Source: Ga0077548 sp035440445 | GTDB taxonomy: Bacteria; Pseudomonadota; Alphaproteobacteria; Rhizobiales; Xanthobacteraceae | Reading direction: 5' to 3' | Assembly (NCBI GenBank): GCA_035440445.1 | Contig: DAORMJ010000011.1 | Coordinates: 62,001-126,000 of the forward strand | Length of the DNA: 64,000 nucleotides | Shown: piece after piece, positions 50,575 to 59,965 of the stretch | How the letters are laid out: every line of letters starts with the position of its first letter | Position numbering within the stretch: position 1 is the stretch's first letter | Program-made: the position numbers and the translations under genes | The notes under the pieces: model-generated | The model's database searches: none | What the model was told of the DNA's origin: nothing | Seen by the model: the letters and a program-made list of their open reading frames with translations, nothing else

Positions 50575-51819
50575 CTAATGCCACGGGCGGTCGTCGCGGG
50601 TAATCAACCGCGCACCGCGCTGATAGGTGATGTAGCCCCAGAGCCACGTCATCGCGACCGCCAGACGATTGCGAATCCCTATGAGAAAATAAATATGCGC
50701 GACCGACCAAAATAGCCAGCCGATGAAGCCGGTCAGTTTCACTTTATTTAGCTTCACGACCGCGGATTTCCGGCCGATCGTCGCAAGATCGCCGGCATGT
50801 TTGTAAGTGAAAGCGGGCAATGCACTTGCGGCTGCGATACGCGCGGCGATGACTTTGCCCGCATACTTGCCCATCTGTTTCGCGGCGGGCGCGATACCCG
50901 GAATGGGACTCGCCAAGGTTGCAGTATCGCCGACTGCGAAGATGTCAGGATGGCCGGGAACGGAAAGATCGCCATTCACCTTGATACGCCCGGCGCGGTC
51001 GGCTTCTGCGCCGAGCCATTGCGCGGCAGGCGATGCTTTTACGCCGGCCGCCCAAACGATCGCCTCTGAATCGATCCGGTTCTCGCCAAGCGAAACGCCG
51101 TCGCGCCGCACGTCCGTCACCATCGTGGACGTCATCACCTCGACGCCCATGTTGCGCAGCGACTTTTCCGCATAAGCCGACAGCTCTTCCGGAAATGCCG
51201 GCAGGATGCGCGGGCCCGCTTCGATCAGCAGAATGCGCGCCGTGCGCGGATCGATGCGGCGGAAATCGAACCGCAGCGTTTGCCGAGCGATTTCGGCAAT
51301 GGCGCCCGCCATTTCCACGCCCGTCGGCCCGCCGCCAACGATCACGAAGGTAAGCAGGCGTTTGCGGTCGGCTTCGCTGTTCGCAAGCTCCGCCCGCTCG
51401 AAGGACAAGAGCACGCGGCTTCTGATCTTGGTCGCGTCCGTGAGCGTCTTCAATCCGGGTGCTGCATCCTGCCAGCCCTCGTGACCGAAATAGGAATGCG
51501 TCACGCCGGTTGCTATCACGAGATAGTCGTAGGACAGATCGACCGTGTCGGCATGCACGACACGCGCACTCGTATCGATGCTGCGGATCGCACCGAGCAC
51601 GACCGAAGCATTCTGCTGACGGCGCAGAATGCTGCGCACCGGCCAGGCAATGTCGGCGGGCGAGATCACCGCGGTCGCGACCTGATAGAGCAGGGGCTGA
51701 AAGGTATGATGATTGTGCCGGTCGATTACCGTGACCTCGGCATCGGTGTTGCGGAGCGCGCGTGCTGCTTCGAGGCCGCCGAACCCCGCACCGATGATGA
51801 CGACTTTCGGCCTGCCCAT
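50575..51819 (-). CDS. ndh: Type II NADH dehydrogenase (NDH-2)
   Basis: This 414-residue single-subunit, non-proton-pumping NADH:quinone oxidoreductase is anchored to the inner membrane. It has an FAD site VVIIGAGFGGLEAA (residues 5-18) and an NADH site FVIVGGGPTGVEMAGAIAE (~163). The second FAD contact is GHPDIFAVGDTA. The C-terminal segment FIGWLFWSVAHIYFLIG supplies a membrane-associated helix. It oxidises NADH without conserving energy, a useful bypass beside the bd-type quinol oxidase encoded in this window. It is on the same strand as the HPF genes. Confidence 0.94.
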   Translation of the reverse strand: MGRPKVVIIGAGFGGLEAARALRNTDAEVTVIDRHNHHTFQPLLYQVATAVISPADIAWPVRSILRRQQNASVVLGAIRSIDTSARVVHADTVDLSYDYLVIATGVTHSYFGHEGWQDAAPGLKTLTDATKIRSRVLLSFERAELANSEADRKRLLTFVIVGGGPTGVEMAGAIAEIARQTLRFDFRRIDPRTARILLIEAGPRILPAFPEELSAYAEKSLRNMGVEVMTSTMVTDVRRDGVSLGENRIDSEAIVWAAGVKASPAAQWLGAEADRAGRIKVNGDLSVPGHPDIFAVGDTATLASPIPGIAPAAKQMGKYAGKVIAARIAAASALPAFTYKHAGDLATIGRKSAVVKLNKVKLTGFIGWLFWSVAHIYFLIGIRNRLAVAMTWLWGYITYQRGARLITRDDRPWH

Positions 51820-51903
51820 CGCGCAATCCTCATGGTGATTGGCAACGATAGCTTGAATTGGTTCGTGATAGCCAGATTGCCTGAGCCCGGCCGAGAGCGG
51901 CGG

Positions 51904-52452
51904 CTACTTCTTGATCTTCGCCCGCTTCAGGTGCTCGTCGAGCCGCGCCATGATCTCGACGAAGTTGCAGGGCTTGTGCCTCAGGTCGAACTGATGGACA
52001 AGAATTTCATCCCAGGCATCGCGGCAGGCGCCGGGTGAACCCGGCAAACAGAAAATGTAGGTGGAGTTCGCGACGCCAGCGGTGGCGCGGCTCTGGATCG
52101 TCGAGGACTTTATCTTCTCGTAAGACACGCGGTGAAAGACGATCGAGAAGCCGTCCATGCGCTTTTCGAACAACGGTTCGGCTGCTTCCGGCGTCACGTC
52201 GCGGCCGGTAAAACCGGTGCCGCCCGTCGTGATGATCGCGTCGATCTTGTCGTCTTTAATCCAGCTGCGCAGCTTGGCGCGGATCGCACGCACGTCGTCC
52301 TTCACGATCGCGCGGTCCGCAAGCGAATGGCCTGCTGCTTCGATCCGTTCCGCAAGCAGCGTTCCGGACTTGTCGTCGCCCGGAACGCGCGTGTCGGAAA
52401 CGGTCAGAACGGCGAAATTGACCGGAACGAAAGGCTTTTCGTTCGCGTCCAC
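51904..52452 (-). CDS. moaB: Molybdenum cofactor biosynthesis protein B
   Basis: This cytosolic enzyme of the MogA/MoaB fold, of about 182 residues, adenylylates molybdopterin. Markers are FAVLTVSDTRVPGDDKSGTLLA, the GTP/MPT-loop-like ITTGGTGFTGRDVTPEA, and a Pro/Gly segment FCLPGSPGACRDAW. I chose the GTG at 52452 because it lies 5 bases after the stop of the upstream peptidase. An ATG at 52488 would overlap that gene by 31 bases. It is on the same strand as ypfJ and ndh. Confidence 0.9.
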   Translation of the reverse strand: MDANEKPFVPVNFAVLTVSDTRVPGDDKSGTLLAERIEAAGHSLADRAIVKDDVRAIRAKLRSWIKDDKIDAIITTGGTGFTGRDVTPEAAEPLFEKRMDGFSIVFHRVSYEKIKSSTIQSRATAGVANSTYIFCLPGSPGACRDAWDEILVHQFDLRHKPCNFVEIMARLDEHLKRAKIKK

Positions 52453-52457
52453 GGCCG

Positions 52458-53384
52458 TCAGATCGCGCCGGCCGCGAAAGTGTTGCAACGGTTTACGTCG
52501 CCGCTCTCGAAACCGATCTGGAACCAGCGTTTGCGCTGTGCGGCCGAGCCGTGCGTGAAGGAGTCTGGCACCACCACGCCCTGCGAGCGGCGCTGCAACG
52601 TATCGTCTCCGATGGCGCTTGCGGTTTGCAATGCTGCGTCGATGTCGCCCGGGTCGAGGAAGGCCTTTTTCTTCTGCTGCCGGTTCGCCCAGACTCCCGC
52701 GAAACAGTCGGCCTGCAATTCGACGCGCACCTGCAGTTGGTTGCGGTCGCGCTGGCCCATGCCGCGTTGCGCCTGCTGCACTTTCGGCAGGATGCCGAGC
52801 ACGTTCTGGACGTGGTGGCCGACCTCGTGCGCGATCACGTAGGCCTGCGAGAATTCGCAGGTCTTGGAACCGGCCGGGCAGGCACCGAGCTTGCGCTGCA
52901 GATCCTGAAAGAACGAGGTGTCGAGATAGACCGCGCGTTCCGGCGGGCAGTAGAACGGCCCCATTGCCGATTGCGCATAGCCGCAGGCGGAGTTGGTCGC
53001 GCGGCTGAAGATGACGAGGCGCGGCGAGGGGTAACGCGAGCCGGATTCTGCGAAGATTTCCGACCAGCGATCTTCCGTTTCACCCAGCACGCCCGCCACG
53101 AAGCGGCCAAGCTCGTCGCTCGGCGGGCCTTTCTTACGGACCGACGGCTGGTTCGGCATCTGGCGCTCGTAGCCGGAGGGCCCTTGGGTGGCGTCGATGC
53201 CAGACAAAATCACGCGCGGGTCGATCCCGACTGCCCATGCGAGCAGGCCGAGAATAATGATGGTGCCGATACCCATGCCGCCGCGGCCGGTGGGTAGCGG
53301 AAATCCGGGACCTGCCAGCGGGCCGCTGCTGTCGCCGCGGCGATCTTCGATGTTGTCGCTTTGCCGGAAATCGTCCCAACGCAT
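52458..53384 (-). CDS. ypfJ: Neutral zinc metallopeptidase, YpfJ/KPN_02809 family
   Basis: This 308-residue protein is anchored by one membrane segment (GMGIGTIIILGLLAWAVGI, residues ~36-54) and has a peptidase domain facing the periplasm or cytoplasm. The zinc motif is HEVGHH in YVIAHEVGHHVQNVLG, with a downstream Glu in ELQADCFAGVW. The N-terminal MRWDDFRQSDNIEDRRG is the family signature. It heads the run ypfJ-moaB, with moaB starting after a 5-base gap. Its substrate is unknown. Confidence 0.92.
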   Translation of the reverse strand: MRWDDFRQSDNIEDRRGDSSGPLAGPGFPLPTGRGGMGIGTIIILGLLAWAVGIDPRVILSGIDATQGPSGYERQMPNQPSVRKKGPPSDELGRFVAGVLGETEDRWSEIFAESGSRYPSPRLVIFSRATNSACGYAQSAMGPFYCPPERAVYLDTSFFQDLQRKLGACPAGSKTCEFSQAYVIAHEVGHHVQNVLGILPKVQQAQRGMGQRDRNQLQVRVELQADCFAGVWANRQQKKKAFLDPGDIDAALQTASAIGDDTLQRRSQGVVVPDSFTHGSAAQRKRWFQIGFESGDVNRCNTFAAGAI

Positions 53385-53557
53385 TTTATTTCTCGCCTCC
53401 GCCGCGGGTTGCTTCTTAGCCTTTTGCCGCTATCGGTCGCAATTGTGGCCGACCTGTGAGTTTGCCGCAAATAGCCGCTCCTGTAAGTAGAAGACGCCGG
53501 ATTCCCATGCCATGTTCCGGCGTGCTCGAACCGCCGCGCATCTCACGCTCAGATAAA

Positions 53558-54229
53558 ATGCCTGAAATGATTCCCTTACGCCGAGGCCCGACCTTCGCCC
53601 GCGAGGCCAATGCCCTGCGGCGCGGGCTGATGCCGGTCGCGGGATGCGATGAGGCGGGCCGTGGTCCGCTTGCCGGTCCAGTGGTCGCCGCCGCGGTCAT
53701 TCTCGATCCTGCGCGATTGCCCAAGGGGCTCGCGGATTCGAAAGAACTGAGCGCCAAAACGCGCGACATCCTTTTCGATGAAATCTGTGCGACTGCGGAG
53801 GTCGCGGTCGCAATCGCGCCTCCCGCGCGGATCGACCGCGACAATATCCTGCGTGCGAGCCTCTGGGCGCTCTCAAAAGCGGTTTGCTCGCTCCCGCGCA
53901 CGCCGCAACTCGTCTTCGTCGATGGAAGGGACAGCCTGCCGCTCGAATGCGAGGTGAAGGCAGTTATTGGCGGCGATGGTATCATCGCCTCGATCGCCGC
54001 TGCTTCCATCGTGGCGAAGGTCACGCGCGACCGGCTGATGATGCAGCTTGGACAGGCGCATCCGGAATACGGTTTCGAGAAGCACAAGGGTTACGGCACG
54101 AGCTTCCATTCCGAGCGGCTGCGCGCCCACGGTCCTTCCATTCATCATCGCTACTCTTTCGCGCCGGTTCGCGATTGTCAGAAAGCCTCGCCTCCTTCCG
54201 CCGCGAGTGGCGAAGCGCGGCAAGAGTAG
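53558..54229 (+). CDS. rnhB: Ribonuclease HII
   Basis: This 223-residue nuclease removes RNA from RNA-DNA hybrids and single ribonucleotides. Catalytic residues are D31 and E32 in GCDEAGRGPLAGPVVAAAV, D122 in FVDGRD and a distal Asp in the VTRDRLM region. The start ATG at 53558 (MPEMIPLRRGP) precedes the conserved part; another Met lies at 53567. The gap from the divergent ypfJ gene is about 170 bases. It overlaps nothing but ends 1 base before the next GTG/ATG start region. Confidence 0.94.
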   Translation: MPEMIPLRRGPTFAREANALRRGLMPVAGCDEAGRGPLAGPVVAAAVILDPARLPKGLADSKELSAKTRDILFDEICATAEVAVAIAPPARIDRDNILRASLWALSKAVCSLPRTPQLVFVDGRDSLPLECEVKAVIGGDGIIASIAAASIVAKVTRDRLMMQLGQAHPEYGFEKHKGYGTSFHSERLRAHGPSIHHRYSFAPVRDCQKASPPSAASGEARQE

Positions 54230-54233
54230 CGTG

Positions 54234-55766
54234 ATGCTGCGCGACCAATCCGGACCTCTTGAAGCATCGATATCGGTGGAAGCCCTACGCGCGGCTCCTG
54301 CCGCCATGGTCGCGGCAGCACTTGCGGTGCATGCGCTCGTCTGGGCACTCGCAATGCAGCTCGCCAGTTCTTCGCCGCCGCCGCAGATGGCGGTCGCGAT
54401 TGCGCTCGGCCGTGAATGGTTGCTCGGCTATCCCGATCAGCCTCCGCTTGCTGCGTGGATTTCTGAAATCATCCATCGCACAACGAACTCTCTATTCGCG
54501 GTTCGGCTTGCCGCATCGTTGTGCGCGGCTTTGTCGGGTTGGATTCTGTTTCAGTTCTTGCGCCGTCTCGTCGGCGATCGCCACGGCGCGATCGCCGTTC
54601 TTCTGATGGTCAGCGTTTTTCCGGTTGCGTTTCCCGGCGGCGTGTTGACCGGCGATCTCCTGCAGATGCCGTTGCTCGCCGCTTCGATGCTTTCATGGTG
54701 GGCTGCAGTCGGTGAGAGAAATCCGGGCGGCTGGATGTTGCTTGGCTTGTTCTCGGCCGTATCGCTTTACGCAGGACCGCAAGGTCTCGTGTTGCTCGCC
54801 GTGCTCGCGCTTGTCACGCTCGCGAGTGCGCCGGCGCGTGCAGCTATCGGCAATGCACGTAACCTTTTTGCGGTGGCCGCCGGTGTTCTGATCTTCGTGC
54901 ATGTTGGCGCGCCGCGTTTGCTCTGGTTGTGGTTTCACGGCGGCGAAGGAATTCTCGCGGGCACTGGAGCGGGAATTCTGGAGAAAGAATTTCAATCTCC
55001 ATCGCGGCTCGTGCTTACGTTGCTCATGGGTCATGCCGGCTTTTTGCTCTTGATCGCGCTCGCCACGTTTCACACCGCAAAATCAAAAGAGCAGGCACCG
55101 TTATTCGTGCGGAGTGCGGCGGCATTGCCTTTCCGCTGGAGCGTGATCGCGATCGCGATCCTTCCCGGGGCGCTCGCCTTGCTCGCGTTTTTTCTCGGTC
55201 ATCAGAACACCCGCCCACAGTTTTTCTCTTCGCTTCTTTTGCTGGGTGGCGCTGCTGCGGTCTTGATCGGCAGCGAGCGGCTTTTTCTGCGCCGTCAGAC
55301 ATTGATCGGAACGATCCTTCTGATCTTCCTGTTCGTGCCTCCGGCCATCGCGCTTGCCTCGGGATTTTTACCCGGGTGGTTCGGCGACAATCGTGCGGCG
55401 AACTGGCCGGCTGCGTCGGCGGCGCGAACCTTCACCGAAATCTTCCGCACGCGTACCGGCAGCAAGCTCGAGTATATCGCCGGTGATCTAATTCCGGCCG
55501 CGCAGATAGTCGTTGCCAGCGATGCTCGTCCGCGTGTTGTGATCGACGCCGATCCTTCGCGTTCGCCATGGATCGATGCGGCGGACTTCAAGCGCAAAGG
55601 CGGCGTCGTGTTTTGGGAAATTAGCGGTGCGGATATTTCGCCGCCTCCGGCGCTGACGCAAAAACTTGGTGCGATAACCCCGGAAGCACCGCTGCGCTTG
55701 TCGCGGGTAAGAGGTGCCGGGGAGCCGGTGCGTCTTGGATGGGCGATCCTGCCTCCAGCCCCCTAG
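54234..55766 (+). CDS. GT-C family (ArnT/PMT-like) glycosyltransferase
   Basis: This 510-residue integral membrane protein has about 10-12 helices. Its early periplasmic-loop sequence GREWLLGYPDQPPLAAW follows the pattern of PMT-like transferases that use polyprenyl-phosphate sugars as donors. The C-terminal ~110 residues form a soluble, periplasmic domain. The start is ATG at 54234 (MLRDQSGP), or GTG one codon earlier. It is placed 4 bases after rnhB. It could be the transferase for the aminosugar made by the GT2-deacetylase-GtrA module near 5 kb, but nothing links them physically. Confidence 0.7.
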   Translation: MLRDQSGPLEASISVEALRAAPAAMVAAALAVHALVWALAMQLASSSPPPQMAVAIALGREWLLGYPDQPPLAAWISEIIHRTTNSLFAVRLAASLCAALSGWILFQFLRRLVGDRHGAIAVLLMVSVFPVAFPGGVLTGDLLQMPLLAASMLSWWAAVGERNPGGWMLLGLFSAVSLYAGPQGLVLLAVLALVTLASAPARAAIGNARNLFAVAAGVLIFVHVGAPRLLWLWFHGGEGILAGTGAGILEKEFQSPSRLVLTLLMGHAGFLLLIALATFHTAKSKEQAPLFVRSAAALPFRWSVIAIAILPGALALLAFFLGHQNTRPQFFSSLLLLGGAAAVLIGSERLFLRRQTLIGTILLIFLFVPPAIALASGFLPGWFGDNRAANWPAASAARTFTEIFRTRTGSKLEYIAGDLIPAAQIVVASDARPRVVIDADPSRSPWIDAADFKRKGGVVFWEISGADISPPPALTQKLGAITPEAPLRLSRVRGAGEPVRLGWAILPPAP

Positions 55767-55927
55767 GCGGAATCTATACTTTAAGAAAAACTGCGGAATC
55801 TGCGGCTGAAAAGGCCGATTCACGCAGTTGAAAAGACTCGATTTTTTCCTGAATCAGAATGTGAGGAAGCCGCTGGCGGCCTGCCTCCTGATGTGTTGCG
55901 CGAACTTTTGCGGAGTAATCCGCGTGG
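55767..55927. repeat. Intergenic hairpin with GANTC cluster (GT-C / cydB convergent region)
   Basis: An imperfect hairpin pairs AACTGCGGAATC (55789-55800) with GATTCACGCAGTT (55817-55829), with one bulged A. A T-run follows at 55842-55847. Five GANTC sites lie at 55770, 55796, 55817, 55835 and 55851. The region separates two convergent genes and probably holds their terminators. Confidence 0.55.
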
Positions 55928-56932
55928 CTAATGATAGCCTTCGCCCTCGCGGATTTTTCCGCGGAAGATCCAGTAAATGAAGATCGTATAGCCGATCAGT
56001 ATAGGAAACATGAATAGCGTTCCCATCAGCGCGAACAGTTGACTGGCAGGGACGCCCGCTGTCTCCCAGACATCGAGAGATGGCGGCACGAGATAGGGAA
56101 AGTTCGAGATCACCAGTCCCGAATAGCCCATGAAAAACAGCGCGATCGAACACCAGAACGGCATGAAGTCGTTTTTATTGCGCAGCCAGTACCAGCAGAG
56201 AAATGCGAGCAACGCCGTAACGGCCGGCACTGGCCAGAAGAACAGGAAATTCGGCAGTGTGAACCAGCGCTCCGCGATGCGCGGATGCTGAAGCGGCGTC
56301 CATAGCGACACGATCGCCATGAAAACCAGAACCGCATAGAGCGCGAGCATCGCCTGCGAGCGGGCGCGTTGCGCAACTTCGCCCTCGGTCTTCATGATGA
56401 GCCACGTCGCGCCGAGCAGCGCATAGCCCGCGACCATCGCGACGCCGCACATTAATGCGAACGGCGTGAACCATTCGAAGCTGCCGCCGGAAAACTGCAT
56501 GCCTTGCGTCTTCACGCCGGTCACCATGCCGCCGACGATCACGCCTTGCATGAAGGCGGCGACCGTCGAGCCAAGTGCGAACGCAATGTTCCAGAGAAAG
56601 CGGCTCGTCTTTGCAATCCATCGGAACTCGAATGACACGCCGCGCAATACGAGGCCGAGCAGCATCAGCGTCACGGGCAGATAGAATGCCGGCATGATGA
56701 TCGCGTAAGCCGCGGGAAAGGCGACGAACAGTCCGACGCCGCCAAGCACGAGCCAGGTTTCGTTTCCGTCCCAGAACGGCGCGACCGTGTTCATCATCTG
56801 GTCGCGCGAATGTTCGTTCTTCGCGAAAGGAAACAGAATGCCGATGCCGAGATCAAATCCGTCGAGCACGACATACATCGCGACCGCGAAACCGATCACG
56901 AGCGCCCAGATCAACGGAAGGTACCATTCCAT
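55928..56932 (-). CDS. cioB: Cytochrome bd-type quinol oxidase subunit II (CioB type)
   Basis: This 334-residue inner membrane protein of about nine helices is the smaller subunit of a bd-type terminal oxidase. Conserved features are MYVVLDGFDLGIGIL near the N-terminus, then APFWDGNETWLVLGG and FYLPVTLMLLGLVLRGVSFEFR. It stabilises the haem b/d domain of subunit I and delivers reducing power from quinol to oxygen. It lies 22 bases downstream of cioA. No cydX-like small gene or cydDC transporter is seen nearby. Confidence 0.93.
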   Translation of the reverse strand: MEWYLPLIWALVIGFAVAMYVVLDGFDLGIGILFPFAKNEHSRDQMMNTVAPFWDGNETWLVLGGVGLFVAFPAAYAIIMPAFYLPVTLMLLGLVLRGVSFEFRWIAKTSRFLWNIAFALGSTVAAFMQGVIVGGMVTGVKTQGMQFSGGSFEWFTPFALMCGVAMVAGYALLGATWLIMKTEGEVAQRARSQAMLALYAVLVFMAIVSLWTPLQHPRIAERWFTLPNFLFFWPVPAVTALLAFLCWYWLRNKNDFMPFWCSIALFFMGYSGLVISNFPYLVPPSLDVWETAGVPASQLFALMGTLFMFPILIGYTIFIYWIFRGKIREGEGYH

Positions 56933-56954
56933 TTTCAGTATCCTTCAAGCGAGA

Positions 56955-58334
56955 TCATGAGGCGTTCTCCGTTGCCGCGCTCATGGGACGGTTCGGCGTA
57001 CCTTTCTCGATCTTGCCGCCTTCGCCGATGATCGGTCCCTTCACGATGAGACGGTTGATGTAATAGATGCCCATCGAGAACACGATCGCGTAGATCAGAA
57101 CGAAGAGCGCGAGCGAAACCAGCACCATGTTGCCCGCGACGGGAGAGATCGCTTCTTCCGTTCGCATCAGTCCATTCACCACCCAAGGCTGCCGCCCTTG
57201 CTCGGTGACGATCCATCCTGCCGCGACCGCGATGAAGCCGAACGACCAGGTGTGCTGCATGGGCCAGAGATACCAGCGCGTGTCGAAAAGTTTGCGCCGC
57301 CACCACAGGAACACACCGAAGATCGACGACGCGATCATGAAGAGGCCGATCCCGACCATGATGCGGAATGCGAAGAACACGTTCTTCACCGGCGGCCGGT
57401 CTTGCGGCGGCACGCTTTTCAGGCCGGGAAACAAGCCGCTCGACGAATGCGTGAGGATGAGCGACGCCGCATAGGGGATCGAGATCTCGTACAGGTTCTT
57501 TTCGTTCTTCTCGTCGGGCCAGGCGAAGAGAACGAGTGCGGCGGGTTTCGATCCGTCCCAATGCGCTTCCATCGCCGCGATTTTGATCGGCTGGTGCTTC
57601 AGCGTGTTCAGCCCGTGCTGGTCGCCGATAAAAAGCTGCAGCGGCGCCACGATCGCGGCAAAGGCCACCCCCATGCGCAGCATGGTTCGGGCCTCGTCCG
57701 GGAATTTGCCCGCGAGCAGGTAGCGCGCACCGACCGCGAGCACGACGAAGGACGTCGTCAGATAGGCAGCCGTCGTCATATGCGCGAAGCGATAGGGAAA
57801 GCTCGGGTTGAAGATGATCGCAAGCCAGTCAGCGGGCACCGCGATGCCGTTCTGGATCGCGTGGCCTTGCGGCGTATGCATCCAGCTGTTCGCCGAAAGA
57901 ATCCAGAACGCAGAGAGGAGCGTGCCGATCGCCACCATGATGCAGGCGGCGACATGGAGCGGTTTCGGCACCCGGTCCCAGCCGAACAGCATGATGCCGA
58001 GAAAGGTCGCCTCGAGGAAAAACGCCGTCAGTACCTCGTAGCCCATCAGCGGGCCGACGATGTTGCCGCTATAGGCGGCGAAGCGGCTCCAGTTCGTGCC
58101 GAACTGATAGGAAAGCACGATGCCGGAGACGACCCCCATCGCGAAGGAAACCGCGAAGATCTTGGTCCAGAACCGGGCGAGGCGGTGATAGTGCTCGCGC
58201 CCCGAATAGAGCCACATAACCTCAAGCGTCGCGATATAGGCCGAGAGCCCGATCGTGAAGGTCGGGAAAATAATGTGAAACGTGATCGTGAACGCGAACT
58301 GGAGGCGGGCAAGCAGCAGCGGCTCGATGTCCAT
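56955..58334 (-). CDS. cioA: Cytochrome bd-type quinol oxidase subunit I (CioA type, short Q-loop)
   Basis: This 459-residue subunit carries haems b558, b595 and d. Typical segments are LARLQFAFTITFHIIFPTFTIGLSAYI with the haem-ligating His, FGTNWSRF and GWIVTEQGRQPWVVNG. At under 460 residues, with a short loop between helices 6 and 7, it belongs to the CioA/cyanide-insensitive group. It is a high-affinity oxidase that also protects against peroxide and cyanide. It heads the cioAB pair and is divergent from the purine permease gene, about 220 bases away. Confidence 0.95.
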   Translation of the reverse strand: MDIEPLLLARLQFAFTITFHIIFPTFTIGLSAYIATLEVMWLYSGREHYHRLARFWTKIFAVSFAMGVVSGIVLSYQFGTNWSRFAAYSGNIVGPLMGYEVLTAFFLEATFLGIMLFGWDRVPKPLHVAACIMVAIGTLLSAFWILSANSWMHTPQGHAIQNGIAVPADWLAIIFNPSFPYRFAHMTTAAYLTTSFVVLAVGARYLLAGKFPDEARTMLRMGVAFAAIVAPLQLFIGDQHGLNTLKHQPIKIAAMEAHWDGSKPAALVLFAWPDEKNEKNLYEISIPYAASLILTHSSSGLFPGLKSVPPQDRPPVKNVFFAFRIMVGIGLFMIASSIFGVFLWWRRKLFDTRWYLWPMQHTWSFGFIAVAAGWIVTEQGRQPWVVNGLMRTEEAISPVAGNMVLVSLALFVLIYAIVFSMGIYYINRLIVKGPIIGEGGKIEKGTPNRPMSAATENAS

Positions 58335-58551
58335 GACGAGGCTCCGCGGTCGTTTGCTGATTAAATCTGTTCCAGTGTAGCTCCCAATTCACGGAAAGTC
58401 CTGCGGCCTAAGCGCCATTCCACGCCGCAGTGCGAAGCAGCACGGGTTCCGTGCGAGTAGTGGAAAAGTGGCGGCGGTATTCATGGTTCCCGCCGCAAAG
58501 CGCTATTCTGCGTTGCGCTCTGCCGTAACGGCGCGAGCGAAGAGGGGCGAC

Positions 58552-59910
58552 ATGGCAAAGGCGAAGAAATCGGGCGCGAAGCCTGAAGCAACCGCGTTCG
58601 AGCGCTGGCTCGACAGCTATTTCATGATCGGGGAGCACGGCTCGAGCATCCGCACGGAAATCATCGCCGGTTTCACGACGTTTCTGACGATGGCCTACAT
58701 CATCGTCGTGAACCCGCTGATCCTGTCCAAGGCGGGGATGCCGCAGGATTCGGTGTTCGTCGCGACCTGCCTTGCCGCAGCGGTCGCGACCGCGGTCATG
58801 GGGCTTTACGCGAAATACCCGATCGCGCTGGCGCCGGGCATGGGCCTCAACGCCTTCTTCGCCTTCACCATCGTGCTCACTTATAAATATACGTGGCAGC
58901 AGGCGCTCTGGGCGGTGTTTCTCTCCGGCGTGCTGTTTTTCATCGTGTCGGTGCTGCGCATCCGCGAATACATCATCAACGCGATTCCGATGAACCTGAA
59001 GCTCGCGATCTCGGCCGGCATCGGCCTGTTCCTCGCCATCATCGCGCTCGAGAACTCAGGGATCGTGGTCGATCACCCCGCGACGCTCGTGACCATGGGC
59101 AAGCTCGATCCGCGGCTCCTCGCATCCTGGCCCGCACTCCTTTGTATCCTTGGCTTCATCCTGATTGCAGCACTGAACTACCGGAAAATTCCGGGGGCCA
59201 CCCTGATCGGCATGCTGATCGTTGGCGTGATCGGCATACCACTCGGACTTGCGAAATTCACGGGCATCATCGCGCCGCCGCCGTCGATCGCGCCTACGCT
59301 ATTCGCCTTCGACTGGTCGCGTACCTTCGAGTTTTCGTTCCTGATCGTGGTGCTGACGCTGTTTTTGATCGACGTGTTCGACAATGCCGGCACCCTGATC
59401 GGCGTCACGCATCGCTCAGGCCTGCTCGATAAGGACGGAAAACTGCCGCGCATGCGGCAGGCGCTGATCTCCGACAGCTTCGCCGCGATGTTCGGCTCCG
59501 CGGTCGGTACGTCCACGACCACAAGCTATATCGAGTCGAGCGCGGGCATTGCCGCCGGCGGCCGCACCGGGCTTACCGCAGTCGTCGTGTCGATCCTGTT
59601 CTTGCTGGCGCTGTTTTTCTCGCCGCTTGCGGCGATGATTCCAGCCTATGCGTCGGCCGCGGCACTTCTCTATGTCGCGGCGATCATGGCGCGCGGCCTT
59701 GCCGAGATGAATTGGGATGATGTGACCGAATATGCGCCGGGCATCGTCTGCGCGGTCGCAATGCCCTTCACCTATTCGATCGCGACCGGCATCGGTCTTG
59801 GTTTCATCACTTATGTGCTGATCAAGATTTTTGCCGGCAAGGCGAAAGAGGCGAGCCCGGCAATTATCGTGCTGGCGGCACTCTTCGCGCTCAAGTTCGC
59901 CTTTACCTGA
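58552..59910 (+). CDS. NCS2-family purine permease (AzgA-like)
   Basis: This 452-residue inner membrane transporter of about 12-14 helices shows the AzgA hallmarks: FTTFLTMAYIIVVNPLIL, the nucleobase-site helix LAPGMGLNAFFAFTIV, DVFDNAGTLIGVTH and GTSTTTSYIESSAGIAAGGRTGL. It probably takes up adenine, guanine or hypoxanthine with protons. The start ATG at 58552 follows AGAGGGGCGAC. It is a single-gene unit that ends in a terminator shared with the convergent uracil-DNA glycosylase gene. Confidence 0.92.
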   Translation: MAKAKKSGAKPEATAFERWLDSYFMIGEHGSSIRTEIIAGFTTFLTMAYIIVVNPLILSKAGMPQDSVFVATCLAAAVATAVMGLYAKYPIALAPGMGLNAFFAFTIVLTYKYTWQQALWAVFLSGVLFFIVSVLRIREYIINAIPMNLKLAISAGIGLFLAIIALENSGIVVDHPATLVTMGKLDPRLLASWPALLCILGFILIAALNYRKIPGATLIGMLIVGVIGIPLGLAKFTGIIAPPPSIAPTLFAFDWSRTFEFSFLIVVLTLFLIDVFDNAGTLIGVTHRSGLLDKDGKLPRMRQALISDSFAAMFGSAVGTSTTTSYIESSAGIAAGGRTGLTAVVVSILFLLALFFSPLAAMIPAYASAAALLYVAAIMARGLAEMNWDDVTEYAPGIVCAVAMPFTYSIATGIGLGFITYVLIKIFAGKAKEASPAIIVLAALFALKFAFT

Positions 59911-59930
59911 TTGCCGGCGCGCGAAAAGAG

Positions 59931-59965
59931 GCGGCGGCTTTCCGTGAGGAAGTCGCCGCTTTTTA
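59931..59965 (+). terminator. Terminator between the NCS2 permease and the uracil-DNA glycosylase
   Basis: A hairpin pairs GCGGCGGCTTTCC (59931-59943) with GGAAGTCGCCGC (59948-59959) around a GTGA loop and is followed by five T. It overlaps the last codons of the minus-strand glycosylase (stop at 59963) and so acts mainly for the plus strand. Confidence 0.8.
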
